Positions 33,647-42,882 of a stretch of DNA of 64,000 bases are shown here, piece by piece. The notes under the pieces are model-generated. The model was not told where the DNA came from, did no database searches, and was given only the letters and a program-made list of their open reading frames with translations. The position numbers and the translations under genes are program-made. How positions within the stretch are numbered: position 1 is the stretch's first letter; every line of letters begins with the position of its first letter. This DNA comes from JAAYJT01 sp037445555 (lineage in GTDB: Bacteria; Bacteroidota; Bacteroidia; Bacteroidales; JAAYJT01), in the NCBI GenBank assembly GCA_037445555.1, contig JBBIKG010000002.1:1-64000 (forward strand), in the 5' to 3' direction.

Positions 33647-34822
33647 ATGATTGATTTTAACAATACTGAAAAAGCATTCATCGGACAAAACAACGCCAGT
33701 TTACGAAGAGCCTGCCGGTTGTTTCAATTCATTGCCAGCCCGGTCGTTGTGAGTATCCTCAGCGCATTGACACATGCGGCTTTGCGTGTAAGGATTCCGT
33801 TAGCCTGGGCTGTAAAACCCACTTTATACAAACAGTTTGTGGGAGGTGAAACCATCGAAGACTGTATTCCGTCAGTGACGGCCCTCAGCAGGTACGATGT
33901 CAGGACAATACTTGACTATTCAGTTGAAGGAGGCAAATCGGAGAATCAGATGGATACGACTCTCAGCGAAACGCTCAACAGCATACGTTTTGCGGCTAAC
34001 GAACAAGATGTCGCGTTTGCAGTGTTTAAGCCGACGGCATTTGCACCGGTACAAGTACTCGAAAAAGCTAGTAACGGATCATCTCTGAGCTGGGACGATC
34101 AGGAGGCTCTTTCCGGCTTTCGCAAACGAATACTGGCGCTCTGCCACGAAGCCGCTATGCTTAAGGTACCCATCCTGATTGATGCGGAGGATGTTCATTA
34201 CCAGCCCATCATCGACCAGACAGCCTTGGAGATGATGTCTTTGTTTAATGGAAACAAAGCTATTGTATTCAACACATATCAGATGTACCGTACCGACCGG
34301 CTGGAAAAATTACACCAGGATTATCAAAAGGCCGTGAAAGGTGATTTCTATCTGGGAGCCAAGTTTGTTCGTGGTGCTTACATGGTAAGGGAGAGACGAA
34401 GGGCTGCGGAGATGGGATACCCCTCTCCTATTCACGCAGACAAGGCATCTACAGATCGTGACTATGATGCTGCCCTCACCTTTTCTGTCGATCATATTGA
34501 TCGCATCAGTATTTTTAACGGAACCCACAATGAACAGAGCTGCAAGCATCTGGTCAGTTTGATGGAGCGCGTTGGCCTTTCGGCCAATGACACCCGCATT
34601 TGGACTTCTCAGTTGTACGGAATGAGCGATCAAATCAGTTTTAATTTAGCTGCTGCCGGCTACAATGTTGCCAAATACATGCCGTATGGTCCGGTGCGGT
34701 TAGTACTCCCGTACCTTATTCGCCGGGCTGAGGAAAACACCTCCATTGCCGGACAGACAGGCCGTGAACTCATGTTGATTAAACAGGAATTACAGCGCAG
34801 ACGCAAGGTTAAAATGCGGTAA
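33647..34822 (+). CDS. Proline dehydrogenase
   Basis: 391 residues of the monofunctional PRODH family. It oxidises L-proline to pyrroline-5-carboxylate with FAD and passes electrons to the quinone pool. Key blocks: IDAEDVHYQPIIDQTALEMM, LGAKFVRGAYMVRERRRAAE, YGMSDQISFNLAAAGYNVAK and PYLIRRAEENTSIAGQ, the latter two lining the flavin and substrate site. No P5C dehydrogenase is adjacent. It overlaps the convergent alanine dehydrogenase gene by 14 bp. Confidence 0.92.
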   Translation: MIDFNNTEKAFIGQNNASLRRACRLFQFIASPVVVSILSALTHAALRVRIPLAWAVKPTLYKQFVGGETIEDCIPSVTALSRYDVRTILDYSVEGGKSENQMDTTLSETLNSIRFAANEQDVAFAVFKPTAFAPVQVLEKASNGSSLSWDDQEALSGFRKRILALCHEAAMLKVPILIDAEDVHYQPIIDQTALEMMSLFNGNKAIVFNTYQMYRTDRLEKLHQDYQKAVKGDFYLGAKFVRGAYMVRERRRAAEMGYPSPIHADKASTDRDYDAALTFSVDHIDRISIFNGTHNEQSCKHLVSLMERVGLSANDTRIWTSQLYGMSDQISFNLAAAGYNVAKYMPYGPVRLVLPYLIRRAEENTSIAGQTGRELMLIKQELQRRRKVKMR

Positions 34823-36026
34823 TCAGTAAATCGATGTCCTGAAAAGGCAGATTGAAATAATCACTGACCTGCCTGTGTGTGATTATTCCGTTATACATAT
34901 AAACCCCCCTCCTGAAACCCACATTGTCGCGCATAAGCGTTTGAACGCCACCGACATTACCGCTTTGAAGCAATATAGGAGCCAGAAAATTGCTGAGTGC
35001 ATAAGAAGCCGTATGCGGAAATCTGGAAGCAATGTTTGGCACACAGTAATGTGTCACTCCATATTTCTGAAAAACCGGATTACGATGATCTGTTGGATGG
35101 GAGGTTTCGATACACCCTCCCTGATCGATACTGATGTCTATAATAACAGAACCAGGCTTCATTTGGCTCACCATCTCCTCGGTCACATATACAGGCGTCC
35201 TGCCGGAAGATGTAAAAATGGAACCAATGATTACATCGGCACTTTTCAATGCTTTCAGCAAAACATTTGGCTGTATAACCGAGGTAAATACCGGATGGGA
35301 AAGGTGTGTTTGAAGCGCTTTCAGCTTAAATATGGAATTGTCAAACACCTTTACGAGGGCACCCATACCTATGGCCGAGCGTGCAGCGTATTCGCCTGCT
35401 GTGCCGGCGCCAAGAATCACCACTTCGGAAGGAGATATACCGGAAAAGCCACCCAGCATATGTCCTCTGCCATAGTTTGAGTTGGCGAGAAACTCAGCCG
35501 CAATGGTAACAGAAGCCACTCCAGCCATTTCGCTCATCGCTCTGCGTACCGGATAGGCTCCCGTTTTGTCCTGTATGTATTCAAAAGCTAACGCTGTAAC
35601 CTTTCGAGAAATCAGTTTTCTGAAATAATCCTCATTTTGGGACGATAGATAGAGCGATGTGATGAGGGTGGTTCGTGGTTCGATCATTTCAAGCTCAAGC
35701 GAGGATAGTGTGGCCACTTTGACAATAACATCCGCTTTCATTACCTGAGCTTTTTCTACCAGTTCACCTCCATACTCTGCATAATCATGGTCGCTGAACC
35801 ATGCTAGTTGTCCGGCTCCCCTCTCTATCAACACCCTGTGTCCGTTTTGCACTAGCAACCCAACAGCGTTAGGCACAAGGGATATCCTTTTCTCACGGCT
35901 GCTGTCATCGGCAGGCAGTCCGAAAGTGATTGAATGGTAACGACTGGACACTTCAAGCATTTCCTCTTTGGGTAACATGCCTGCTACATGCTTGATTGAT
36001 CGAAACGGAGTATTTTCCTGGCTCAT
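34809..36026 (-). CDS. ald: Alanine dehydrogenase
   Basis: 405 residues. Reversibly deaminates L-alanine to pyruvate with NAD+. Seen: SREKRISLVPNAVGLLVQNG at the N-terminal substrate domain, the nucleotide-binding motif VVILGAGTAGEYAARSAIGM and the closing region HYCVPNIASRFPHTASYALS. The protein has an N-terminal extension of ~30 residues, usual in Bacteroidota. It is the last gene of the minus-strand run porX-tsaE-ald, starting 12 bp after tsaE. Confidence 0.93.
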   Translation of the reverse strand: MSQENTPFRSIKHVAGMLPKEEMLEVSSRYHSITFGLPADDSSREKRISLVPNAVGLLVQNGHRVLIERGAGQLAWFSDHDYAEYGGELVEKAQVMKADVIVKVATLSSLELEMIEPRTTLITSLYLSSQNEDYFRKLISRKVTALAFEYIQDKTGAYPVRRAMSEMAGVASVTIAAEFLANSNYGRGHMLGGFSGISPSEVVILGAGTAGEYAARSAIGMGALVKVFDNSIFKLKALQTHLSHPVFTSVIQPNVLLKALKSADVIIGSIFTSSGRTPVYVTEEMVSQMKPGSVIIDISIDQGGCIETSHPTDHRNPVFQKYGVTHYCVPNIASRFPHTASYALSNFLAPILLQSGNVGGVQTLMRDNVGFRRGVYMYNGIITHRQVSDYFNLPFQDIDLLITAF

Positions 36027-36038
36027 CCGGTCAATGAT

Positions 36039-36467
36039 TTAATTTATGTGTAAAAAGCGACTGTGTTCAGTGGTGCCGGGCTCCAGAATGACGCGGACAC
36101 AATCGTCGGGTAGCAGATATTCAATCTTTTCCGGCCACTCGATCAGGCAATAATGACCACTATAGAAATATTCCTCGTAACCCATATCAAGGGCTTCGCG
36201 CATGGATTGGATTCGATAGAAGTCGAAATGGCAGATTGGATGCCCATCACTGTCAGCATACTGGTTTACTAACGCAAAGGTAGGGCTCGACGTGGCATCA
36301 GTGGATCCTAGTGCTATACAAACAGCCTTTATAAGGGTAGTCTTGCCACTTCCCATGGCGCCATAGAAGGCGATCACCCGTCTGACGCCGGCTTCGAAGA
36401 GCACCTTCGAAGCAGCTTCATCTATCCTTTCGAGTGTATATTCGAGTAAGTATGGGCTTGTATCCAT
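36039..36467 (-). CDS. tsaE: tRNA threonylcarbamoyladenosine synthesis ATPase TsaE
   Basis: 142 residues from the ATG at 36467; the longer frame would need a TTG at 36497. The P-loop GAMGSGKTTLIKAVC, switch region TSSPTFALVNQY and motif HFDFYRI are all typical of TsaE, which powers the TsaB-TsaD complex making t6A37 on tRNAs. It sits between porX (33 bp) and ald, an order common in Bacteroidota. Confidence 0.93.
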   Translation of the reverse strand: MDTSPYLLEYTLERIDEAASKVLFEAGVRRVIAFYGAMGSGKTTLIKAVCIALGSTDATSSPTFALVNQYADSDGHPICHFDFYRIQSMREALDMGYEEYFYSGHYCLIEWPEKIEYLLPDDCVRVILEPGTTEHSRFLHIN

Positions 36468-36500
36468 CAAGATTTTATTCCTGATGCAAGTTAACAATAA

Positions 36501-38057
36501 TTACTTAGTTCTGAACAATGTGAATGGGATTATTAACTCTTCGAGCGAGATCCCTCCGTGCTGGAATGTGTTCCGGAAATAATTAACGTAGTAATTATAA
36601 TTGTTAGGATAGGCAAAGAAGTCGTTTTTGCGCGAGAAAATGAAGGAAGCGCTCACACCTCCACGCGGCAGGAAAGCATCTGCCGGGTTACGAACCTCAA
36701 ATACCTCTCTCGAATTAAAATCAAGGCTTCGTCCTGTCTTGTAGCGAAGATTGGTTGTAGTATTCTTATCGCCAACCACTTTGATGGGGTTCTGTACTCT
36801 GACAGAGCCATGATCGGTAGTGATGATCAGCACCACACGCCTCTGGGCCAGCTGCTGGATGATTTCAAGCAAGGGACTGTGATGAAACCACGAAAGTGTA
36901 AGTGACCGGTAGGCCGGTTCATCATCGGCCAGTTCCTTTATGATTTCCATTTCGGTTCGGGCGTGTGAAAGCATATCAACAAAATTGTACACAATGACAT
37001 TCAGCTTATTGACCATCAGATTGGGAATGGCCTCGGCAAGTTTTCTGCCAGCGTTCAGATTCAATACTTTATGATATCCCAATCTCACATCTTTACCAAA
37101 ACGCCTCAGGTATTCGAGCAAAAGTTCTTCTTCGTACTGATTTTTGGTTCCCTCATCCCCTTCATACACCCAGTACTTCGGATATTTCTTCTCTATTTCG
37201 GAAGGCATCAAACCGGCAAAAAGTGCGTTACGGCTGTATTGAGTGGTGCTGGGAAGTATGCTGTAAAACATTTCTTCACGTTCGGTCCGGAAATATTCCT
37301 CCATCACGGGCTGTATGATTTTCCACTGATCGTAGCGCATGTTATCAATCAAAACGAAAAACACTGGAGTATCGGAATCGAGCAAGGGAAACAATTTTTC
37401 CCGGAGCAGCGTATGTGAAAGGATGGGGCGGTTTTTGGTTGTTCCGTTGACCCAACCAAGGTAATTTTTCTCAATAAAACGCGCAAAGACCTGATTTGCT
37501 TCGGCCTTCTGCATTTTCAGGACATCCTGGATGTTTTCGTCGGCCGATTTTTCGAGTCGCAACTCCCACGACACAAGCTTACGATACACCTCCACCCATT
37601 CATCTGGGTCGAGGTTATTGCTGATTTCCATTCCGAGGGTTCTGAACTCCTGCTGATAGGCCGAGGTGGTTTTTTCGCTGATGATTTTTTTGTTTTCAAG
37701 ACTTTTCTTCAATGCAGCGAGGATCTGGTTGGGGTTTACAGGTTTGATCAGGTAATCGGTAATATTTGAACCTATGGCATCTTCCATGATTCGCTCCTCT
37801 TCGCTCTTGGTTATCATCACCACAGGCATGGTTGGATACATATCCTTGAGAGTAGATAATGTTTCGATACCCGATAACCCTGGCATATGTTCGTCCAGAA
37901 AAACAATATCGAAGCTCCTGGCCTTGATCATATCTAAAGCATCGCCACCATTGGTGGCTGTATAAACTTCGTAACCTTTCCGATTCAGGAAAAGGATGTG
38001 GGGTTTTAGGAGGTCTATTTCGTCATCTACCCATAAAATATTTATTCGATCCGCCAT
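36501..38057 (-). CDS. porX: T9SS response regulator PorX (receiver + PglZ)
   Basis: 518 residues. The receiver domain (1-~120) has the acidic pocket VDDE and phospho-acceptor Asp55 in FLDEHMPGLSG, plus the conserved Lys in DYLIKPVNPNQI. After a helical linker follows a PglZ/alkaline-phosphatase-like domain (~200-518; FFVLIDNMRYDQWKIIQP, NVIVYNFVDMLSHA, LIITTDHGSVRVQNP). This is the architecture and length of PorX, which with the sensor PorY and sigma factor SigP controls T9SS genes and has oligonucleotide phosphodiesterase activity in Porphyromonas. porY is not in the window. Confidence 0.93.
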   Translation of the reverse strand: MADRINILWVDDEIDLLKPHILFLNRKGYEVYTATNGGDALDMIKARSFDIVFLDEHMPGLSGIETLSTLKDMYPTMPVVMITKSEEERIMEDAIGSNITDYLIKPVNPNQILAALKKSLENKKIISEKTTSAYQQEFRTLGMEISNNLDPDEWVEVYRKLVSWELRLEKSADENIQDVLKMQKAEANQVFARFIEKNYLGWVNGTTKNRPILSHTLLREKLFPLLDSDTPVFFVLIDNMRYDQWKIIQPVMEEYFRTEREEMFYSILPSTTQYSRNALFAGLMPSEIEKKYPKYWVYEGDEGTKNQYEEELLLEYLRRFGKDVRLGYHKVLNLNAGRKLAEAIPNLMVNKLNVIVYNFVDMLSHARTEMEIIKELADDEPAYRSLTLSWFHHSPLLEIIQQLAQRRVVLIITTDHGSVRVQNPIKVVGDKNTTTNLRYKTGRSLDFNSREVFEVRNPADAFLPRGGVSASFIFSRKNDFFAYPNNYNYYVNYFRNTFQHGGISLEELIIPFTLFRTK

Positions 38058-38148
38058 AGGATTTTTTAAAAATTTTGTGACATCTAAATTATGCTACTTT
38101 ATGACTTAAACGAAATATGGCGTCTAATATTGGCGTAAGCAAAATACA

Positions 38149-38181
38149 TTGAAACATTTTGAATTTGTTGACATAACTTTG
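38149..38181 (+). promoter_or_regulatory. Promoter of the HD-lpxD run
   Basis: TTG (38149-38151), 22 bp, then TAACTTTG (38174-38181), exact at -7. It lies 43 bp ahead of the GTG start at 38224 and in the divergent porX/HD intergenic region. Confidence 0.5.
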
Positions 38182-38223
38182 TTCAAGAAAAAATAACGAA
38201 ATCAATCTTCTCAAAAATCAAAC

Positions 38224-39456
38224 GTGTTGATAAACAAAAGAAAAATCCTAAACGATCCGGTGTATGGATTTATCACCATCCCTGACGATACCGCCTTTGA
38301 CCTCATTGAACACGAATGGTTTCAGCGCCTGCGCCGGATAAAGCAACTGGGAATGACACAGCTTGTGTATCCTGGTGCCCTTCATACCCGTTTTCATCAT
38401 GCCCTGGGCGCCATGCACCTGATGGAAGAAGCCATTGCTCAACTTAGGCTTAAAGGAAATGATATAAGTAGTGAGGAAGCCAAAGGAGCAATAATTGCGA
38501 TTCTTCTGCACGATATCGGGCATGGTCCTTACTCTCATGCGCTTGAAAACAGCATTGTTGAGGGAACTGCGCATGAGGAACTCTCACTGCTGTTCATGCA
38601 GGCGCTAAATGACCAGTTCAAGGGCGAACTGACATTGGCAATTTCGATATTCACAGACACCTACCCAAAGCGATTCCTGCACCAATTGGTAGCCAGCCAG
38701 CTCGATATGGACAGGCTGGATTACTTGAAACGCGACAGCTTTTTCACTGGTGTATCCGAGGGTGTGATCTCGACGGACAGAATCATCCATATGCTCAATG
38801 TTCATAACGATGAACTCGTGGTTGAAGCAAAGGGCATTTACTCAATAGAAAAATTCATTATTGCACGCAGGCTTATGTATTGGCAGGTTTACTATCATAA
38901 AACTGTGGTAGGCGCTGAACAACTAATCATTAATATTCTGCGCCGTGCTAAGTTTCTTGCTAGTCAAGGGACTGTCATGTTTGCTACCCCATCCCTCAGC
39001 CAGTTTCTGATTCATAACTACTCGTCGACGGATTTCAAAAATGATATTCGCCTAATAGATGTCTTTGCTAAGCTTGATGATTTTGATATTTTGACATCCA
39101 TTAAAGTGTGGGCAGCGCACCCCGATAAGGTACTGAGAACTCTCTGCCAGTTCTTGGTAAATCGGAAATTGCCAGCGGTAGTAATCCGTAATCAACCATT
39201 TACTCAGTTGGAGATAGAAGACATAACCCGAAAGATTGCAGCCACATATCAGATCGGCGAACACGATACCGGCTTCTTTCTCACCACGGGAATCATATCC
39301 AACAATGCGTATGATCCCGACAAAGACAGAATTAAATTATTATACAAAAATTTGGGAACCATTGACATAACCGAAGCCTCGGATCAGCTGAACATCTCAG
39401 TGCTTTCAAAGACAGTATCAAAGTTTTTCCTTTGTTTCCCAAAGCGTTTGAACTAA
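38224..39456 (+). CDS. HD-domain phosphohydrolase (dGTPase-like)
   Basis: 410 residues, GTG start. The metal-binding HD residues are intact: RFHHALGAMHLMEEAI, ILLHDIGHGPYSHALENSIV and LDMDRLDYLKRDSFFTGVSE, the pattern of the SAMHD1/dGTPase-like group. Substrate unknown, probably a nucleotide. In Bacteroidota this gene stands regularly in front of lpxD, as here (99 bp gap), though no link to lipid A has been shown. Confidence 0.9.
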   Translation: MLINKRKILNDPVYGFITIPDDTAFDLIEHEWFQRLRRIKQLGMTQLVYPGALHTRFHHALGAMHLMEEAIAQLRLKGNDISSEEAKGAIIAILLHDIGHGPYSHALENSIVEGTAHEELSLLFMQALNDQFKGELTLAISIFTDTYPKRFLHQLVASQLDMDRLDYLKRDSFFTGVSEGVISTDRIIHMLNVHNDELVVEAKGIYSIEKFIIARRLMYWQVYYHKTVVGAEQLIINILRRAKFLASQGTVMFATPSLSQFLIHNYSSTDFKNDIRLIDVFAKLDDFDILTSIKVWAAHPDKVLRTLCQFLVNRKLPAVVIRNQPFTQLEIEDITRKIAATYQIGEHDTGFFLTTGIISNNAYDPDKDRIKLLYKNLGTIDITEASDQLNISVLSKTVSKFFLCFPKRLN

Positions 39457-39514
39457 ATACCTCATCCATGCGTTAGGATATTCGGTGTCATCTAAAGTTT
39501 TCATAACTTGCGCA

Positions 39515-39532
39515 ACTTTTAGCACTAAAAGT
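39515..39532. repeat. 18-bp inverted repeat upstream of lpxD
   Basis: ACTTTTAG-CA-CTAAAAGT: two perfect 8-bp arms with a 2-nt spacer, 23 bp before the lpxD ATG. The compact symmetry is typical of a dimeric regulator site. No known consensus recognised. Confidence 0.5.
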
Positions 39533-39555
39533 CTACACTTACCAATCATTTTTAC

Positions 39556-40584
39556 ATGAAGTTTTCAGCTAAACAAATTGCAGAACTGATCAAAGGCTCC
39601 ATCGAAGGAGACGCCGAGGTCAGCGTTTATAAATTAGCTAAAATAGAATCAGGCGAACCCGGATCATTAACTTTCCTCGCCAACCCCCTATACACCGGCT
39701 ACATCTACACTACACACGCCTCCATCGTTATTGTTGGCAAAGAGTTCCGGCCTGAGAATCCGCTTAAATGCACCCTCATCCGGGTAGCTGACCCTTACGC
39801 AGCTTTTGCCCGGCTTCTCGAAATCTATAACGAGTTGAAGCTGAATCGTGTCGGGATTTCGGATAATGCCTCTATCTCGGCCAACGCGCGCATCGGCGAA
39901 AATTGTTATATCGGCGACTTTGTGTTTGTTGGTGAAAATTCGGTTATAGGAAATAATGTTAAGATCTTCCCAAATACCTATATAGGCGACAATGTTAAAA
40001 TTGGTGAGAACTGCATCCTCCATGCGGGCGTCAAGATCTATTGCGATTCGGTTATCGGCAGCAATTGTATTTTTCATGCCGGAGTAGTCATAGGTGCCGA
40101 CGGTTTTGGATTCGCCCCCCAAGTAGGCAAAGAATTTAAAAAAATTGCACAGATAGGCAATGTCATCGTTGAAGACTTTGTGGAGATAGGCTCAAACACC
40201 ACCATAGACCGTGCCACCCTCGGATCCACGATAATACGGCGAGGCGTTAAACTTGACAACCTGATACAGGTCGGTCACAATGTCGAAATCGGAGAAAATA
40301 CCGTAATTGCTGCACAGAGTGGCATCGCAGGAAGTACGAAAATAGGCCGCAACTGTATGTTTGCAGGACAGGTAGGCATTGTCGGGCACCTGACGATAGC
40401 CGACGATGTGAAAATTGGTGCACAGGGAGGTGTCAATTCAAGTATTCACAAGCAAGGAGCCATCCTTGTCGGATCGCCTGCCATTGACGCATCGATTTTC
40501 AAACGTGCCATTGTTCATTTTAAAAACCTCCAATCACTCGTTGATGATGTGAGAAAGCTTAAAGAATCGGTATTGAAAAAGTGA
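39556..40584 (+). CDS. lpxD: UDP-3-O-(3-hydroxyacyl)glucosamine N-acyltransferase
   Basis: 342 residues. Adds the N-linked hydroxyacyl chain in the third step of lipid A synthesis. The N-terminal uridine-binding domain (~1-100, SLTFLANPLYTGYIYTTHAS) is followed by a left-handed beta-helix of hexapeptide repeats (IGENCYIGDFVFVGENSVIG) with catalytic His241 in IQVGHNVEIGENTVIAAQ. It heads lpxD-lpxC/fabZ-lpxA, but a terminator separates it from lpxC. Confidence 0.96.
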   Translation: MKFSAKQIAELIKGSIEGDAEVSVYKLAKIESGEPGSLTFLANPLYTGYIYTTHASIVIVGKEFRPENPLKCTLIRVADPYAAFARLLEIYNELKLNRVGISDNASISANARIGENCYIGDFVFVGENSVIGNNVKIFPNTYIGDNVKIGENCILHAGVKIYCDSVIGSNCIFHAGVVIGADGFGFAPQVGKEFKKIAQIGNVIVEDFVEIGSNTTIDRATLGSTIIRRGVKLDNLIQVGHNVEIGENTVIAAQSGIAGSTKIGRNCMFAGQVGIVGHLTIADDVKIGAQGGVNSSIHKQGAILVGSPAIDASIFKRAIVHFKNLQSLVDDVRKLKESVLKK

Positions 40585-40597
40585 TAACTCATAACGT

Positions 40598-40621
40598 AAC
40601 CCGGCCTTCCGGGTTTTTTTA
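40598..40621 (+). terminator. Rho-independent terminator between lpxD and lpxC/fabZ
   Basis: AACCCGG, loop CCTT, CCGGGTT followed by a T-run: a perfect 7-bp GC-rich stem. It is 13 bp past the lpxD stop. Since the next gene points the same way, it should attenuate read-through into lpxC. Confidence 0.85.
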
Positions 40622-40656
40622 TAGCTATGATCGGAAAGGCATTTATCAGGATTTTT

Positions 40657-40664
40657 TAATTTTG
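40657..40664 (+). promoter_or_regulatory. -7 promoter element for lpxC/fabZ
   Basis: TAATTTTG, exact TAnnTTTG, 7 bp before the ATG at 40672. The predicted transcription start leaves a leader of only ~3 nt. Together with the terminator just upstream, this makes lpxC/fabZ-lpxA a separate transcription unit. Confidence 0.5.
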
Positions 40665-40671
40665 TCGCATT

Positions 40672-42066
40672 ATGAAGGAGAAACAGAGAACTATCAGGCA
40701 GCCTGTATCGCTTAGCGGAACTGGGCTGCACACCGGGAAAAATGTAACCCTCACCCTAAAACCCGCTCCGGAAAATCACGGATACAAGTTTCAGCGTACC
40801 GACCTCGACGGTCATCCCGTCGTTGAGGCGTCGGTGGAGAACGTAATAGAAACCAACCGCAGCACCAGCCTCGAGCAAAACGGTGTGCGTGTTGTGACTA
40901 CCGAGCATGTGCTGGCCGCATGTTTTGGAATGAGCCTCGACAACGTCCTGATTGAACTTGACGGACCTGAGGTACCGATCATGGATGGAAGCGCCAAACT
41001 TTTTGTTGAAGCCATTGAAAAAGCAGGAGTGATCGAACAAAAGGAAGAAAAAATCTGGTACGAGCTGAATTCTCATATCACATACTCCAATCCTGATCAC
41101 AAAATTGAACTAATGGCTATTCCTTGTGATCATTTCAGACTTACCGTAATGATCGACTTCGGCACCAGGGTGCTGGGTACCCAAAATGCCATTCTTAACC
41201 GCATCGAAGATTTTGCCACCGAAGTGGCTCCCTGCCGCACCTTTGTTTTTTTGCATGAGCTTGAATACCTAATCCACAACAACCTTATCAAAGGCGGCGA
41301 TCTTAACAACGCCATCGTATTCGTCAATAAACCAATTTCGCAGGAAGAACTTGACAAGCTCGCCGGATTTTTCAACAAGCCCAGTATTGAGGTCAAAACC
41401 GAAGGTATTCTGAACACGATTGACCTGCAGTTTCACAACGAACCGGCACGTCATAAAATGCTGGATGTGATAGGCGATCTGGCTTTGGTAGGCGTTCCGC
41501 TCAAAGCGCACATCATAGCCAACAAGCCAGGGCATGCCTCCAATGTGCAATTTGCAAAATTGATACGCAAACACATCCGCCAGGCGTTGAAAACGCCCCC
41601 GGCTCCTGGATACGATCCCAACAAGCCTCCTGTATATGACATTAACGACATCAAACGCATACTACCGCATCGTTCGCCCTTCCTGCTGGTAGATAAAATT
41701 CTTGAGATTTCTGAAACCGGAATTGTTGGCTTGAAGAATGTAACAATGAATGAGCCGTTTTTTGTAGGTCATTTTCCTGAAGAGCCTCTCATGCCGGGAG
41801 TATTGCAGGTTGAAGCAATTGCTCAGACAGGCGGCGTTTTTGTTTTAAACAGTGTGCCTGATCCTGAAAATTATATCACCTACTTTTTAAAGATAGAAAA
41901 TGTCAGATTCAGACACAAAGTTGTTCCGGGCGATACTCTACTGTTTAAGCTTGAACTGATTTCTCCATTCCGCAGGGGGGTTTGCCACATGAGAGGCACG
42001 GCATGGGTGGGAAATAAAATTGTTACTGAAGCTGAACTTATGGCGCAGATCGTGCGAATATCATAA
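40672..42066 (+). CDS. lpxC-fabZ: Bifunctional UDP-3-O-acyl-GlcNAc deacetylase / 3-hydroxyacyl-ACP dehydratase
   Basis: 464 residues, the LpxC/FabZ fusion characteristic of Bacteroidota. LpxC part (~1-310): zinc-ligand His79 in TTEHVLAA and His261/Asp265 in RHKMLDVIGDLALVG; it makes the committed step of lipid A synthesis. FabZ part (~320-464): RSPFLLVDKILEI, then HFPEEPLMPGVLQVEAIAQT with the catalytic His and Glu; it dehydrates 3-hydroxyacyl-ACP in fatty acid elongation. The fusion couples the balance of 3-hydroxyacyl-ACP between phospholipid and lipid A. lpxA follows after 12 bp. Confidence 0.97.
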   Translation: MKEKQRTIRQPVSLSGTGLHTGKNVTLTLKPAPENHGYKFQRTDLDGHPVVEASVENVIETNRSTSLEQNGVRVVTTEHVLAACFGMSLDNVLIELDGPEVPIMDGSAKLFVEAIEKAGVIEQKEEKIWYELNSHITYSNPDHKIELMAIPCDHFRLTVMIDFGTRVLGTQNAILNRIEDFATEVAPCRTFVFLHELEYLIHNNLIKGGDLNNAIVFVNKPISQEELDKLAGFFNKPSIEVKTEGILNTIDLQFHNEPARHKMLDVIGDLALVGVPLKAHIIANKPGHASNVQFAKLIRKHIRQALKTPPAPGYDPNKPPVYDINDIKRILPHRSPFLLVDKILEISETGIVGLKNVTMNEPFFVGHFPEEPLMPGVLQVEAIAQTGGVFVLNSVPDPENYITYFLKIENVRFRHKVVPGDTLLFKLELISPFRRGVCHMRGTAWVGNKIVTEAELMAQIVRIS

Positions 42067-42078
42067 CCCTTTCATACT

Positions 42079-42882
42079 ATGAATCAACCCTTTGCAAACA
42101 TTCACCCTGAAGCTAAAATTGGTCCGGGAGTAGTCATTGAGCCTTTCTCGACTGTTACTAAAGATGTTGAAATAGGTGAAGGAACCTGGGTAGGGCCAAA
42201 TGTAACAATTATGGATGGGGCACGGATTGGGAAAAACTGCAGGATATTTCCGGGCGCCGTGGTATCGGCCATTCCTCAGGATTTAAAATTCGCCAACGAG
42301 GAAACCCTTGCCATTATAGGCGACAATGTCACTATCAGGGAGTGTGTTACTGTGAACAGGGGAACAAAGGCAAGCTGGAAGACAGTGGTTGGCAACAATA
42401 CCTTGTTGATGGCTTATTCACATGTTGCTCACGATTGTGAAGTGGGAAATCACTGCATACTAGCCAACTCAGTGAACCTGGCCGGACATGTAATCATTGA
42501 GGATTTCGCAATTTTGGGAGGACTGTCTGCAGTGCATCAATTTGTGCGCATAGGAGCTCATGTAATGGTTGCTGGCGGATGCCTGGTTCGTAAAGACGTA
42601 CCTCCGTTTACGATGGCTGCTCGCAATCCGGTTTCTTTTGCAGGAATCAACCTTATAGGTCTGCGTCGCAGGGGGTTCACCACTGAGCAGATCAATGACA
42701 TCAGGGCAGTCTATAACATTCTTTTTCAGCAAAGGCACAATGTCACCAATGGTGTAAAACTGATCGAATCAGAGCTGCCGGAGTCTCCGGTTCGTCAACA
42801 GATACTTGAGTTCATTGCCAAGTCGCAGCGAGGATTGATGAAAGGATATTCCGGCACGGCCGATCTGGGTGCAGAAGATTAA
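42079..42882 (+). CDS. lpxA: UDP-N-acetylglucosamine O-acyltransferase
   Basis: 267 residues. First step of lipid A synthesis, transferring 3-hydroxyacyl from ACP to UDP-GlcNAc. Left-handed beta-helix hexapeptide repeats (IGPGVVIEPFSTVTKDVEIG) with catalytic His118 in MAYSHVAHDCEVGNHCILAN, then a C-terminal helical domain (INLIGLRRRGFTTEQINDIR). It ends the lpxC/fabZ-lpxA unit. Beyond it lies decayed sequence. Confidence 0.96.
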   Translation: MNQPFANIHPEAKIGPGVVIEPFSTVTKDVEIGEGTWVGPNVTIMDGARIGKNCRIFPGAVVSAIPQDLKFANEETLAIIGDNVTIRECVTVNRGTKASWKTVVGNNTLLMAYSHVAHDCEVGNHCILANSVNLAGHVIIEDFAILGGLSAVHQFVRIGAHVMVAGGCLVRKDVPPFTMAARNPVSFAGINLIGLRRRGFTTEQINDIRAVYNILFQQRHNVTNGVKLIESELPESPVRQQILEFIAKSQRGLMKGYSGTADLGAED

